Shown here one piece after another: positions 45,830-58,497 of a stretch of DNA of 64,000 nt. How positions within the stretch are numbered: the stretch's first letter is position 1; every line of letters starts with the position of its first letter. The DNA is from Nelumbo lutea (taxonomy: Eukaryota > Streptophyta > Magnoliopsida > Proteales > Nelumbonaceae). The notes below the pieces were generated by a model. It searched no databases. It was not told where the DNA came from and was given only the letters and a program-made list of their open reading frames with translations. The stretch covers positions 49,712,922 through 49,776,921 of the forward strand of contig JAKGHH010000004.1 in NCBI GenBank assembly GCA_022828595.1. The letters are read 5' to 3'. The position numbers were made by a program, and so were the translations under genes.

Positions 45830-47390
45830 GTCACTTTTGCTTCCTGGTGTATTGATTCAGGGGCTTCAACTCATGCGTGTAACTCACTGTAGGGGTTTAA
45901 GACAAGCAGAAGACTGAGTGACAGAGAAGTGACACTCTACTTTGGGACTTCTACGATAGTTGCAGCTATAGCTATAGGAACTGAAGAATAAGTTTTCAGA
46001 GAAGGAATTATTGTACTAAAAGATTGTCTTTTTGTACCAAATTTAAGAAGAAATTTGATTTCTATCTCAAAATTATGCATGGATGGTTATTCTATCTTAT
46101 TCAGTAATGTGATTACTATTAAACGGAATAACAAACTCCTCACATACGGAGAACTTGAGAATGGTTTCTATGTTATCCATCCTTATCTGGAAACGAACAT
46201 TATTGAAACTATGTCGAAAATAATCCCCAAGAAGAGGACCCGTGATACAGTGAATCCCATGTGCATGTGGCATTATCGACTTGGCCACATTAATAAAGAT
46301 CGTATCACAAGGTTGGTAAAGGACAGTCCTTTGGATTTTCTAACTATAGAAGATATTCCAACTTGTGAACCTTGCCTTCAGGGTAAGATGAAGAAACGGC
46401 CTTTTAACGGTAAGCCTGAAAGATGTAAAGGCACACTTGACCATATACATACTAATGTATGTGGTCCCCTAAATGTTAGGACACGTAACCGGCATGTTTA
46501 TTTCATAACCTTTACCAATGATTACTCACGGTATGGTTACGTGTACATAATGAGACATAAGTCTGAATCTTTTGAAAAGTTCAAAAAATTCAAACAAGAG
46601 GTCGAGAAATAGTTAGGGAGAGAAATTAAGACCCTTCAATCAGATCAAGGTGGCGAGTATCTCTCTGATGAATTCAGGGACTACTTAAAGGACAATGGAA
46701 TAGTATCACAACTAGCTTCTCCTTTTATTTTATAACCTTTACCAATGTTTACTCACGGCATGGTTACATGTACCTAATGAGACATAAGTCTAAATCTTTT
46801 GAAAAGTTCAAAGAATTCAGACAAGAGGTCGAGAAATAGTTAGGGAGAGAAATTAAGACCCTTTAATCGGATCGAGGTGGCGAGTATCTCTTTGACAAAT
46901 TCAGGGACTACTTAAAGGACAATGGGATAGTATCACAACTAGCCCCTCCTGCTACACCACAGCTAAACCGTGTGTCAGAAAGGAGGAACCGGACTTTATT
47001 GGATTTGGTCTGATCACTTCTCATACACTCAAAGTTACCCACATCCTTTTGGGGTTACGCATTAGAGACTACGATATACGTGCTGAACCGGGTTCCAACC
47101 AAATCCGTTTCGAAGACTCCCTATGAGCTTTTGACCGGTAACAAACCAAGTGTGAGACACTTGAAGATTTGGGGTTGTCCGGCACATGTTAAAAGAATAG
47201 GTGCTGACAAATTTGAATGCAAGACTAGTCGTTGCCTATTCATAGGCTACCCCTAAGTCTCTGTGGGTTACTTATTTTATGATCCAAAAGAGCAAAAGGT
47301 GTCTTGCAGTCAAAATGCCCACTTCTTAGAAGAAGAGTACATCCTGGATTATCATCATTAGGAAGTTGTTCTTGATGAGGATAGCGTAGG
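45830..47390 (+). pseudogene. Copia F protease-integrase pseudogene
   Basis: The protease active site IDSGAS is intact at about 45851-45868. An unbroken frame at 46055-46612 carries the protease tail, the HHCC zinc region (CEPCLQGK intact) and the start of the integrase core, where the first catalytic Asp is Asn (HTNVCGP). A stop follows at 46610-46612. The core region then contains a 227-bp tandem duplication. Past it, NRVSERRN holds the catalytic Glu. The C-terminal part runs to about 47390 with further stops. Confidence 0.87.
46501..46954 (+). repeat. 227-bp tandem duplication in the F integrase
   Basis: Unit 1 is 46501-46727 and unit 2 is 46728-46954. Landmarks such as GTCGAGAAATAGTTAGGG are offset by exactly 227 bp. 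The duplication repeats the middle of the integrase core, including the second catalytic Asp, and shifts the frame. The units differ at several bases. Confidence 0.9.
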
Positions 47391-47394
47391 GGTA

Positions 47395-48990
47395 GTGGGA
47401 GATGCCCCACTAGCTCCAGAAAATAACCAACCTAGGAGATCTACCCGGGTTTCCAGACCTCCAGTTTATTTTGGCTATGACCAAGAAAGTTACTTGGTGG
47501 AAGCCACGACCAGTGAGGAGGATCCCATGACTTATATGGAAGCTATGTTGGATATAGATTCCTTGAAGTGGGTAGATGCCATGAGAGATGAGAGGGACTC
47601 AATGGAGACCAATGGAGTCTAGACTCTGGTAGACCCACCCCCTGGGTAAACTTAATTGATTACAAATGGATCTATAAGAGGAAGAAGGACTCCGATGGTA
47701 AGACTGAGATATACAAGGCTCGTCTTGTGGTGAAAGGGTACAGTCAGAAAAAAGGAATCGATTATGAGGAAACATTTTCACCCATGGCCATGCTTAAATC
47801 CATTAGGATCCTGCTAGCTGTAGCAGCGTACCATGATTACAAGATTTGGCAAATGGATGTCAAAATTGTGTTCCTAAATGGATATCTTACTAAAGATATC
47901 TATATGTAGCAACCACAAGGTTTTATAGCTGTGGGTCAGGAACACATGGTATGTAAACTAAAGCAATCCATATATGGACTTAAGCAAGCTTCTAGGAGTT
48001 GGAACATCCGGTTTGATTCTAACATCAAATAGTTTGACTTTGAGCAAAATCCGGATGAGCCTTGTGTCTATAGGAAAACCAGTGGTGATAAGGTTACATT
48101 CTTAGTTCTGTATGTAAATGAGGAATGATGTAGGAATGTTGACTACGGTGAAAATATGGCTTTCACAGCAATTCTCCATGAAAGATCTTGGAGAAGACTC
48201 CTACATACTGGGTCTTTAACTCTATAGTGATAGATCGAAAAGGATAATAAGATTATCCCAGTCTGATTACATTGACAAAAAAGTCAAGAGATACAATATA
48301 GAGAACTCCAAGAAAGGAAATGCTCCTTTCAGGCATGGAGTCACTCTCTCTAGGGATATGTCTCCCAAGACTCCCAAAGAGATTAAGGGCATGAAAGAGG
48401 TTCTCTAAGCCTCAGCCATAGGGAGCATCATGTATGCCATGCTGTGCACTCATCCTGACATTTCTCAGGCATTGAGTGTGGTAAGCAGATGCCACTCTAA
48501 CCCAAGTTAGGAGCATTGGACCGCTGTGAAAAACATATTAAAATACCTTCAAATGACAAAAGAGTTTTGTCTAGTATTTGATGGTAGTTCACTACAGATC
48601 CAGGGGTATACTGATGTCGATTTCCAGTCAGATCTAGATGATAGAAAGTCTACATCTGGTTATATTTTCACGATAGGATCGTGTGTTGTTACTTGGAAGA
48701 GTAGCAAACAGGGATCCTGAGTTATACGAGTAATAGTCCACAACCCAAGCCAAACACATTGCCGTAAGTGAGGCTGCCTAATAAATGAAGATGTTCATTA
48801 TGGAATTTGGAATTCTGCACATCACCCATTCCACTATTGTGTGACAACACTGGATCTACGAGAGATTGATGTTAAAATGTAGCATCAACGACGAATGTGG
48901 TAGACCCATTCACTAAGCCACTGACACAAAAAAATGCTTTAGAAACACGTGGAAAGTCTGGGACTCCGACTTGTACCTGATTGGACCTAA
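47395..48990 (+). pseudogene. Copia F reverse transcriptase-RNase H pseudogene
   Basis: The RT reads in pieces (47395-47622, 47727-47909), with stops between. A deletion of about 17 bp falls at the YVDD site (about 48111-48122): YV is followed by Asn-Glu and the frame changes, so the catalytic box is gone. The RT connection and RNase H are readable at 48180-48720 with stops. The RNase H end (48720-48990) is strongly eroded. The polypurine-like tract precedes 49005. Confidence 0.87.
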
Positions 48991-49004
48991 GTGCAAATGG
49001 GAGC

Positions 49005-49839
49005 GGTTAGACAATTATGCCCTTAGCTCCAATCAGAATGATTTACATTATCACATTTAATGTAAATGAATAAAGTACATATTTGATTCATGTTATTATG
49101 GTGTGTTTCTGTGTAATACCCTTAAACTAGGCACATATGATACTCATGTTAGTTTAGAATCTTCACAGTCGTTGGATAGATCTAGGGAGATTTATCCTGT
49201 CGAGACTAACACTGATGTGCCGCCAAGTTGTTTGGGGTGGCTTGTCTCAACTACCAGGGTGAGACTTGAGGTCTATGCAGTATGGGTTTTTTTTTAACCC
49301 TGAACTGGACCAGAATTCCAGTATTGGCCTGGACCTTGGAGATAGATGGACAAAACTGGAATGTTACGTCTGACTCCTAGACTCGATTATGATACTACAC
49401 TAGGTGTTGGATGGAACTGTCTTTGATATGCCAATCAGTGAGATCCTTAGAGGGGGTCAAAACCTGGGTATGTTGGGACAGTCCGAGAGTTCATCTAAGT
49501 GGGTGATCATAGTGACAGGATCACCCCTTTGTTGGACAAAGTGAATGATTGGGGACACACTCTCTTTGATGGAAACCTAAACTACTGGCGATTGATTTCA
49601 ACTGTTGAAATTTGTTTTGCAATATATATATATTATGGTTTCAAAATGTTAGCAAAAGGTTTTAATTCCTGGGATCCATGTGAGTAGAGAGTGCATCACT
49701 GTACTTTGCAGCTGAGGGAGAGGTCCTCTCTTGTGGGGTAGTGCTTGATCATTATGGGCTGAGAGGTTAATTGTAAGACCATTGAGGGTAATACCTAATG
49801 GGCTAATCTTGCATCTACCCACAATCCTTGGGTTTTTAT
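49005..49839 (+). repeat. 3' LTR of Copia F, left half
   Basis: Starts GGTTAGACAA, with the expected TG changed to GG, after the polypurine tract. It is interrupted at 49839 by Copia G; the last five bases, TTTAT (49835-49839), recur at 55758-55762. Confidence 0.88.
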
Positions 49840-50155
49840 TGAAGGGGTTGAGAGATCCATCGTATGGACGCCCAAATCTTGCGGAATAAGGTGGGCGAAT
49901 TTCAAAAAGTTTTCCTCCCTTTCAACTGGAAATCGAATTTCCTATTTAGAAAATCATATTTTCAATGATCAATTTTGAACCATAAACTGAACCAGATCTA
50001 AACCAAAAGGAGTAGGAGAGGATTATACTGATACGGAGAACTAATATCTCCCAACGAAGGTGTTCATGCCCAAGGAAGGATCCAAAGACTGCTCCCACTG
50101 AAGATGGCGTAGTGCAAGATGGAGCAGAATCAACAGCGTTCTTCTCCAAGAACTC
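49840..50155 (-). repeat. 3' LTR of Copia G, terminal fragment
   Basis: Matches the PBS-side end of the 5' LTR at 53875-55757 (its first about 310 bp on the plus strand). It joins integrase sequence at 50155/50156. Confidence 0.88.
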
Positions 50156-51286
50156 TGACACTTGGTTTCTTTCCGGTCCAAAGTTCATATGGAGTGTTCG
50201 GAACTGATTTGGTTGGAACCCGATTCAGCACGTAAGTCGCAGTCTCTAATGTGTAACCCCAAAATGATGTGGGTAACTCTGAGTGTATGAGAAGTGACCA
50301 GACCATATCCAATAAGGTCCTATTCCTCCTCTCTGAAACACCGTTAAGTTGTAGTGTAGTAGGAGGAGCTAACTGTGATACTATCCCATTGTCCTTTAAG
50401 TAGTCCCTGAATTCATCAGAGAGATACTCGCCACCTCGATCTGATCGAAGGGCTTTAATTTCTCTCCCTAACTGTTTCTCGACCTCTTGTATGAACTCTT
50501 TGAACTTTTCAAAGGATTCAGACTTGTGTCTCATTAGGTACGCGTAACCATATTGTGAAAAATCATCGGTGAAGGTGATGAAATACACGTGTTGATTCCG
50601 TGTCCTAACACTGAGGGGACCACACACATCACTATGTATAAGGTCAAGTGTGCTTGTACATCTTTCAGGCTTACTATTAAATGGTCATTTTGTCATCTTG
50701 CCTTGTAGGCAAGGCTCACAAGAGGAAGATCTTCTACAGTTAGAAAATCCAAAGGACCATCCTTTACCAACCTTATGATTCGGTCAACACCAATATGGCC
50801 AAGTCAGTAATGCCACAGGCACGTGGGATTAACTGTATCATGGGCTCTCTTCTTGGGGATTTTAGCCGACGTAGTTTCGGTTATGTTAGTTTCTAGAGAA
50901 GGATGTAGAACATAGAGACCGTTCTCCAGTTCCCTGTATGCAATGAATCTGTTATTTCTTTTAATAGTAATTGCATTACTAAAGAAGACAGAATAACCAT
51001 CTGTACATAGTTTTGAGACAGAAATCAAATTTCTCCTTAGATTTTGAACTAAAGACAATCTTTCAGTACAATAGTTCCTTCTCTAAAAAGTAACTCCACG
51101 GTTCCTATGGTCGTGGCTGCAACAGTTGTAGTAGTCCCCAAGTAGAGCGTGACTTCTCCTTCACTCAGCCTTCTGTTTACCTTGAACCCCTATAGTGAGT
51201 TACACGCATGAATTGAAGCCCCAGAGTCAATACACCAGGACGCAGAAGCTACTAATAAGTTGGTTTCTATAACACACGTTTCGAGA
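50156..51286 (-). pseudogene. Copia G protease-integrase pseudogene
   Basis: On the minus strand the protease IDSGAS motif is intact (Asp-Ser-Gly codons at 51220-51228). The tail and pre-integrase region are open at 51058-50804. The integrase core is open at 50627-50156 (more than 150 residues), with the first Asp just upstream in HSDVCGP, the second Asp in SDRGGEY and the Glu in NGVSERRN all present. A frameshift near 50700-50740 and stops separate the pieces. The frame runs into LTR sequence at the deletion junction, so it could not yield RT. Confidence 0.89.
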
Positions 51287-52078
51287 TTACCTTTCTTGGA
51301 TTCTAAGTAGGCAGGACAGTTCCTTTTTCCAATGGCCAGTCTTCTTGTAGAAGTGACAGGCATCCGATGCCTTGTCCTTCCTCTGCTTCTTGGGTTTTGT
51401 AGCCTTCTTCTGGGGCTTTCTCTTTGCCTTTCTTTTCTTGCCCGATTTGCCAGTTTTAACAAGCATGGCAATGGGCTCATCCTTTTTAATCAATTCTTCG
51501 GCCCTCTGCAACATATTGCTAAGTTCCTGCAAGCTAACGTTCAGCTTGCTCATGTTGTAATTCATGATGAATGGATTAAAGGATGGAGGCAGAGAGTTGA
51601 GAATAGCGTCGATCTGTGTTCCCAAATCTAGCCTGGATCCAAGAGCCTCTAGTTCGTTGATATAACCCATCATCCAGAGACAATGGTCATGAACTTGTTG
51701 GCCCTTGAACATCTGCATGGTCATGAACTGCTTCAAGACTTTCTGCCGAGTAGAACGATTATGCTCTTCGTACATTGTCTTGAGACTGTCCAATACGTCC
51801 TTAGCAAGTTTGATCTGATCGAACTGCCTCAGAATTGGATTGTCCAAAGAGGCAATGATATAGCAGAGGGCAAGGGAGTTTTTCTCCTCCCATTCTTGGT
51901 ATTCTCTTCTTCGGGCCTCATAAGCCCTATCTCCCAGACAATCCGGGGCAGGATTCTTGGCTACCTTGTCCAATTTCTCAGAGGTTAAGACCAACATAAG
52001 GTTCTTGTACCAGTCGGCATAGTTGGGGACTTCAGCTTGCTGTCATTAAGCAGATTTGCAAATTGTCCGTTTGCCATT
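51287..52078 (-). pseudogene. Copia G gag, nearly intact pseudogene
   Basis: The start ATG is at 52078 on the minus strand. A one-base deletion about 50 nt in (near 52030) shifts the frame. From 51997 to 51287 a single frame of 236 codons covers almost the whole Gag: the UBN2-type body, a lysine-rich basic stretch, and a zinc knuckle with Tyr in place of the second Cys. A frameshift at about 51325 follows the knuckle. It is the longest Gag reading in the window, but it lacks its normal N-terminus and zinc ligand. Confidence 0.9.
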
Positions 52079-53860
52079 TTCAAATAAAAGAGCAAACATC
52101 AGTCCACAACCTAATTTGATTCATGTTCATTACATAGATATGGATTTTAATCTACGTTCCATTTCTATTCATTCATCTCTGAGATTTCCCTCCTTTCTTA
52201 GTGACGGAGACCACAGGTTGTCTCTAGAAATATGGGAAATCACATAGGGTGCATGGAGCAACTGTTTCAGCTGCAAAACTCCACCACCTTTCTGTGAAGG
52301 ATCATATCCACTCATCATATGAGGTTTCCCTTTGGCCTCTGTCAAACAAGGTTCAAAGCCATTTTCAAGTAAACATTTCTGTCCAGTGAGTGCTTACCCA
52401 TCATATTCGTGAACGCCAAGGTACCGTGAGAGAGTTTCATTTTCTGGTGAAGCTCCTCCCGCATCGGTCTATGACGCCCCTATCATCTTATGAAACACTA
52501 AGACAAGCCCAACAACAAATGGATAGTCCATTTTCTGGTGCGTTTCCTCATTACTGAAGGATCCATCCTCATGCTATTGATGGAAGGCCTTTAGAGAGTT
52601 CACCATATGAATCTCCCTATCACATGCACTCATATTAGTTGGAGGGAACAGTAAATTACGCCCTAGTTTGATCTAGGTCAAACCCAAGTGGCTCCCACTG
52701 ACTTTCATAAAGTCAGATTTTGGTGAGCCCAAATCGGCTAGGGTCCCGCACGTAACCTCTCCATGAGGTGTGGGGCCCACCACTGAGGGAGGTCATCCAA
52801 TGACCAAAAGGGACACCATGGCAATGATGTGCATTCAGCCATGGTGTGCGCAAGAGCCACTGTCGATTGAGCATGGGCCAAGCTCTTTTGGCCCATGTAC
52901 GTAGCACATCACACATCCATACATCACATGCAAGGATAAATTGATCCAATCAATTAATTATCTGTAAAGCTCATTTGAAGCCCATTTTAAATCCATAATA
53001 TTAACCATTAATATTATCTAGGTATATGGGTCGAATTAGGGTTGATGAGTTCGGCCCATATAGCTTTATCCATAGAGTGGGCTTTTAGCAGTTTTAACCA
53101 TTTAAAACTGGGCCTTTACAAGTTGGGCCGAAAATCAAATATCAATCCTCAAGCCCATTAGTGGGAAAATAGGGCTGACTTTCAGCCTAGATCAAACCCT
53201 AGATTTGGTCCAAACAATTTGAACCAATCTTAGTTCAAATGGGTTTAGGGTTTGATCTTTAATTAAATCTTTAATTCAAGAAAATAATCTAAAATTAAAT
53301 TATGATAAAAGAACAATCAAGAATCAGTCTATCAGGGTTGTTCACACAATCCTTCCTGCAAAACAGAGGTTAGATCACAGGTTGCAGTTTCACAAACTAA
53401 AAGTCGCTGATAGCGATTCTCCCATCTGTGAAATCCTCTCCTCTATGAGTTCTCCTTTTCTGCGCCGCCATCTTCGATCCAAAATAAAATAAATAGAAAT
53501 CCTAGTTTCTATTAATAAATACATTAGATCGAATACCTATACATTTAGTCTAAAAAATTAAAGAAAATTTATTTTACAGACCAAATGCAATAAAGTAATC
53601 CAAAAATTGCAAAAACGCAAGTTCCCTCCGCAAATCAAGATTTCGATCTCCTCTTGTACGAACAGCCCATAAATCAAAAAAATCATGAAGAACAATTCTA
53701 AACAATAATCAGATTTACATAAAAATTAATTTCAGATTATTCGCCCATAATTTTGGGAACAAATTTCCCAAAACCCATATCTGCGCAAATTGGGTAGAAC
53801 GCCTTCTGCCCATTTGCACAGGTTCAGATCTGAAACAAATTGGTTCAAGATTTGAACCAT
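52079..53860 (-). other. Untranslated leader of Copia G
   Basis: About 1.78 kb between gag and PBS, related to the leaders of B and F, without a supported ORF. Confidence 0.75.
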
Positions 53861-53873
53861 GGCTCTGATACCA
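53861..53873 (-). other. PBS of Copia G
   Basis: The minus strand reads TGGTATCAGAGCC, the same initiator Met-tRNA site as in B. Confidence 0.9.
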
Positions 53874-53874
53874 C

Positions 53875-55757
53875 TAAAGGGGATGAGAGATCCATCGTAT
53901 GGATGCCCAATTCTTGCAGAATAAGGTGGACGAATTTCAAAAATTTTCCCTCCCTTTCAACTAGGAATCAAATTCTCTATTTAGAAAATCATATTTTTAA
54001 GGATCAATCTTGAACCATAAACTGAACCAGATCTAAACCAAAAGGAGTAGGAGAGGATTATACCTGATACGGATAACTAATATCTCCCAATGGAGGTGTT
54101 CATGCCCAAGGAAGGATCCAAAGATTGCTCCCACTGAAGATGGCATAGTGTAGGATGGAGCGGAATCAGCAGCGTTCTTCTCCAATAACTTTGTCCTTTG
54201 CAAGAAACAGCAGGATGGTACGTGAGCACAGCTTCCTATCAATTCTTTCACAAAGAACTGATGTCAAGATCGAATCTTGACTTCTCCCACAACTAGAGAT
54301 CGAACTGGCAAACTTGAGCGACAAAAAAGAATTCTGCAGGGTTGCTTAAATCTTCCTTCTGTGTTTTCAGCTCTGAAGAGGATGTGAGTATCTATCTCTA
54401 AAAGCTGCCGCCCCCTCCTTCTTTTGTAATCCTAAAAGATCAGCTCCTAATCCAATTAGGAGCTACTGATCCAAATCATATTTGGACCAGACATCCTTTT
54501 AGATGATAAGGATAAACCCTTATCTTATCTCCAGATTAGATCAGCCTTCTCCTAATCTCATTAGGAGGTTTCTATATCTGAATCATATTCAGATCTGGAC
54601 TCTCTGAGTGGATAGGGTTAAGACCCTATGCTATCTGCTGATCCATCTAAGAATTCGCCCATATTTAACTTATTAAATAAGTCCAATTCGAGATGGGCTT
54701 TAGGCCCATTAAGCTTATGTGCTCACTTAACCTTCCTAACTACTGCCCAGTTGGGCTTCCTTGTATAGCGTGGGACCCAAGCATTGATGTACACATCAGC
54801 CACCTGGGTTCGACCCAGCCTTTGTTAGAAGGCCTGACCGAATACACTGTTATGGATAGTGCACCCCTTGAAACCCATCAAATGGGCTCTATGGGCCCAA
54901 CACTTACCCTAAGTGGTCCCTGGGCCAAGCCACCTTATAACACCCAGGGACTGTGGGTAGATGCAAGATTAGCCCATCAGGTATTATCTTCAATGGTCTT
55001 ACACTTAGCCTCTCAGCCCATAATAATCAAACACCGCCCGACAAGAGAGGACCTCTCCCTTGGCTGCAAGGCACATGCAAACTTTTTAGAAATCATATAT
55101 GAGATATATACTTTTATATCTCATAAAATATACTTTGCAAAAAAATCTCAACGATTGAAATCGGCTGCCGGCAGTCTTGGTTTCTATCAATGAGAGTCCA
55201 TCCCCAATCATTACCTTTGTCCGACAAAGGGGCTGATCCTGTCACTATGATCACCTACTCAGATGAATTCTCAGACTGTCCCAACATACCCAAGTTTTGA
55301 CCCCCACTAAGGATCTCACTGATTGGTACATCAAAGACAGCCCAATCCGACACCTAGTGCAGTATCATAATCGAGTCTAGGGGTCGGGTGTAACTTTCCA
55401 GTTTTTTCCATCAATCTCCAAGGTCCAAGGCAATACTGGAAATCAGGTCCAGTTCATAGATTCAATTAATCCTACACTGTATGTGCCTAGGGTCTCACCC
55501 TGGCAGCTAAGATAGGCCATCCCAACCAACTTGGTGGCACAACAGTGTCAGCCTTATCAAGATAGGTCTCCCCAGACCGACCCACTGGCTGTGAACATTC
55601 TAAACTAACACAAGTCTCATTAAGTGTCCAGTTTAAGGGTATTACATAGAAACATACCAAGGGAACATGAATCAAATATGCACTTTTATTCATTTACAAT
55701 AAACTCATAAAGTACATCATTCTGATTGAAGCTAAGGGCATACAAAACTATCCAACA
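53875..55757 (-). repeat. 5' LTR of Copia G
   Basis: An 1883-bp LTR which on the minus strand starts TGTTGGATAG at 55757. Its end reads CCCTTTA rather than CCCTTCA, so the terminal CA is mutated to TA. The TATA position (about 54425-54432, minus) is TACAAAAG, one change from the TATAAAAG of A. Confidence 0.88.
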
Positions 55758-55762
55758 TTTAT

Positions 55763-56778
55763 AAGGTGGCTTGACCCAATGACCATTTAGTGTAAATATT
55801 GGGCCCATTAAGAACCCATGGTGATGGACTCAGGGGTTCACTATTTCCTATAGTGTATTCGGCCAGGCCTTGTAACAGAGGCTGGGCTAAACCCATGTGG
55901 ATGATGTGTAGATCAATGTTTGGGTCCCATGCCATACAAGAATAGCCAACTGGGTAGCAGTTAGGAGGTTAAGTCAGCAAATAAGACATAATGGGCCTAA
56001 AGCCCAATTCGAACTGGCTTAAGAAGATTAATTAAATTAGGGGCGGTTTTGGGATTTAAATCAGTAGATAGGATAAGGGATTATCCCTATCCACTCAGAG
56101 AGTCCTGATCCAAATGTTATTTGAATCAAGAAACTCCTAATTTGATTAGAAATGTTGATCTTTATCTGCAGATAAGATAAGGGATTATCCTTATCTCTTA
56201 AAGAGAGCCCAGATCCAAATACAAGATTTGGATTAGGAAACTCCTAAAGGGATTAGGAGATGCTCTCTTTAAAGGCTATAAATAGAGGAGTTGGGAGAAC
56301 CTCCAATACACAATAATCAGTTCGCAGATTACAAAGAGAGAAGAATCTGCAGTTTAATTGCTCATGTCTTCTGCTCTTTCCTGCTCTTGCCACTCCTGTC
56401 AGTTCGATCTCCACCTGTGGGAGTGATCAAGAAAGGTTCTTGATATTACCTTTTGGTAGAAAAGGTAATTTGAAGTCGTGCTCACCAGCTCTCCATCACA
56501 TTCTTGCTGAAGAATTTGGTTCTTGCTAAAGTGCCATCCTGCTGATTCTACTCCACCTCACACTATGTCATCTTCAGTGGGAGCAGTATTTGGTTTTCTC
56601 CTTGGGCGTGAACACCTTCGTTGGGAGTTACTATTACTCTGTATTGGGTATATCCCTCTCCTACCTTTTGGTTTCAGATAAAATGCAATTTTCTAAAATA
56701 GGGAATGTGATTCCCACATGGGAGAGAGAAATTTTTGAAATTTTGCCCAATCTTCCTGTATGGTTCAGCCATCCATCA
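55763..56778 (+). repeat. 3' LTR of Copia F, right half
   Basis: Continues the F LTR after the nested G and its target repeat. The TATAAATA box is at 56277-56284. It loses recognisable identity near CCATCCAT at about 56776, about 25 bp short of the expected end. Confidence 0.85.
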
Positions 56779-58072
56779 TTCATCTTTAACCAGCTATGGT
56801 GGAGAAAGAACCACCAGCAAGTCTCACCTTATCCTGACCAGATAATAGATGATAAGATTGAAAACAATCGGACTTACCTATCATATGGTTTGAGGCTCCA
56901 AAATCTATTATCCAAGGAGTGTCTGAGGGACAAGAGGACACATGGAAAGCTATGGCAGAATTACCGTTACCTGATGTAGATGCAAAGGAAGTCAAGGGGG
57001 GAGAAGCAGAATCCATCTAGTAGATTGCCCTCCCATACAACTCCAAATGGTCACGAAAACAATTAATGATATCTTCCTTGGGATCAGTCATGGAGAACTC
57101 ATAGTAGTGGTAGATGATTGAGGCTCTTGAGAGGCCAAGTTTGTTGCATTAAACTTCCTCTAACCTTGTTGTCCTGGCTTCTTATTTTGGTCTGACTTTT
57201 TACTCAATTCCTAAGCCCACTTTGGCTTCCCATGAAGCTCCCAACATGTCTCCCGGGTATGTCTAGACTTCTAACAATGTGTACACCATTGTTTATCTTT
57301 GTCATCAACTTTCTTCTGGAAGTCACTCTTCTTGGAGGAATTACCACCACCCGTAGCAACACTCCCTTTAGCTACTAAAGTAATCTGCTCTCCTTCTGGA
57401 TTATCCATCACATTCCATCTGCTCTTTTTTTATTGTACTAGAGCATATACTTCTTCTATTGAAAAGAGATTTTTACTCCCCAATATCTGAATCCTGATAG
57501 ATTCATATGTGGAATTCATCCCTAAGAGAAAGGCAAACACTCGTTGCTAGGAAACTAGAGACTTGTATGCTTTGGCATCTGTATCACATTTTCAATCTAT
57601 ATTCTAATAGTGACCTAGTTCCTTCCAAATAGAAGTCAAGTTTGAATAGTAGACGGAGAGACTCCTCTCCTGCTTACAAGTTGAGGAGGCAGCCTGCAAC
57701 TTATATATTTTGGCATAATGTCGTTCTAAATATGTAGATTTGTCTGCTCCCATATCTCATGAGTTGTTTCTGCCCACATGAAGTTCTTTCTCACTTATGG
57801 CAGCATAGACAATAACAACCAAGACATCACCATGTTGTTTTCTTGGTCCCACCTATCATGTTCCACGCCTCTAGACTGTGGTTCTCTAATTCTACCATTG
57901 ATATACCCCACTTTTCTCTTTGCAGTTTATGTAGAACTTGATTCCCCTTGACCATTCTAGGTAATTGGGCCATCAAAGGGAATCACAGCCATGGGGAAAC
58001 TCATGTCAAAACTTCCATCATCCCACTCTGACTAGAGGTCACACCAGACATACCAGAATCCTCAGAAGACAT
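56779..58072 (-). pseudogene. Copia E gag-protease pseudogene
   Basis: The ATG at 58072 (minus) opens a Gag that reads for about 50 residues and then carries many stops. A Gag zinc-knuckle region lies near 57230-57300. The segment 57016-56786 is open and holds the protease motif WIIDFGASNHM, with Phe in place of the Ser of D-S-G. The reading stops where F begins and resumes at 41369 with the next protease residues. The wording is of a different Copia lineage from A-D, F and G. Confidence 0.82.
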
Positions 58073-58485
58073 AGAACCTGATTTCGGTTCAGTCACAATC
58101 CAGTTAGAGAACAAGTTCTCAGTTCAGTTCAGACTCACAGTACAGTCAAACATGTTGAAGTCTTAGTTCAGCCGCAACTCTGGGCACAAAAAACTTGTTC
58201 TCATACAGAATAATCAAAACTGATCACTCACCTGGGTACAAAAGGATCAGTTCAATCCACAAAGCTGAGGAAGAGAGAAGGACAAAAAAAAAGCTCATAG
58301 CATTCGGCTTCACTCCCCTTGATGATTTCTAGGCTGACGACCAAGAGAGAAAAGAAAAGTCATAGCATAAGCTCCCTTACACGTCCACTAGAGACATTTT
58401 TCCTTTGATTCGATCACCAATAGACAAATATGGAAGTTGAAGGAAGAAGCACATAGTTCGCCCAGCTCCTAAGATTGGATCCACC

Positions 58486-58497
58486 GCTCTAATACCA
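58486..58497 (-). other. PBS of Copia E
   Basis: The minus strand reads TGGTATTAGAGC directly after the LTR end at 58498, an initiator Met-tRNA-type site with one mismatch. Confidence 0.78.

Larger units (their letters stand above)
49840..55757 (-). mobile_element. Copia G, internally deleted
   Basis: A minus-strand family member bounded by a perfect 5-bp target duplication, TTTAT (49835-49839 and 55758-55762), inside the 3' LTR of F. On the minus strand the order is 5' LTR, PBS, leader, gag, protease and integrase up to 50156. A single junction then leads to the last 316 bp of the 3' LTR. RT, RNase H and most of the 3' LTR are deleted. Gag and integrase are the best preserved of the family, so this is probably one of the younger insertions. 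Confidence 0.92.
41370..56778 (+). mobile_element. Copia F, nearly full length, interrupted by Copia G
   Basis: The layout is 5' LTR, PBS, leader, gag, protease, integrase, RT, RNase H and a 3' LTR that resumes after the nested G. It belongs to the same family as A-D and G. Both outer ends are worn: the first about 40 bp of the 5' LTR and the last about 25 bp of the 3' LTR are missing or unrecognisable, so no target repeat can be shown. Its flanks (41369 and 56779) are two parts of element E, so F inserted into E. Without G it is about 9.5 kb. Confidence 0.87.

Noticed and set aside
51332..51631. A 99-codon plus-strand frame over Copia G gag
   Set aside because: It is the antisense shadow of the open minus-strand Gag frame.
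54693..55193. A 166-codon plus-strand frame in the LTR of Copia G
   Set aside because: It lies within a 5' LTR, antisense to the element. The frame is broken in LTRs A, B, C and F and has no recognisable domain.
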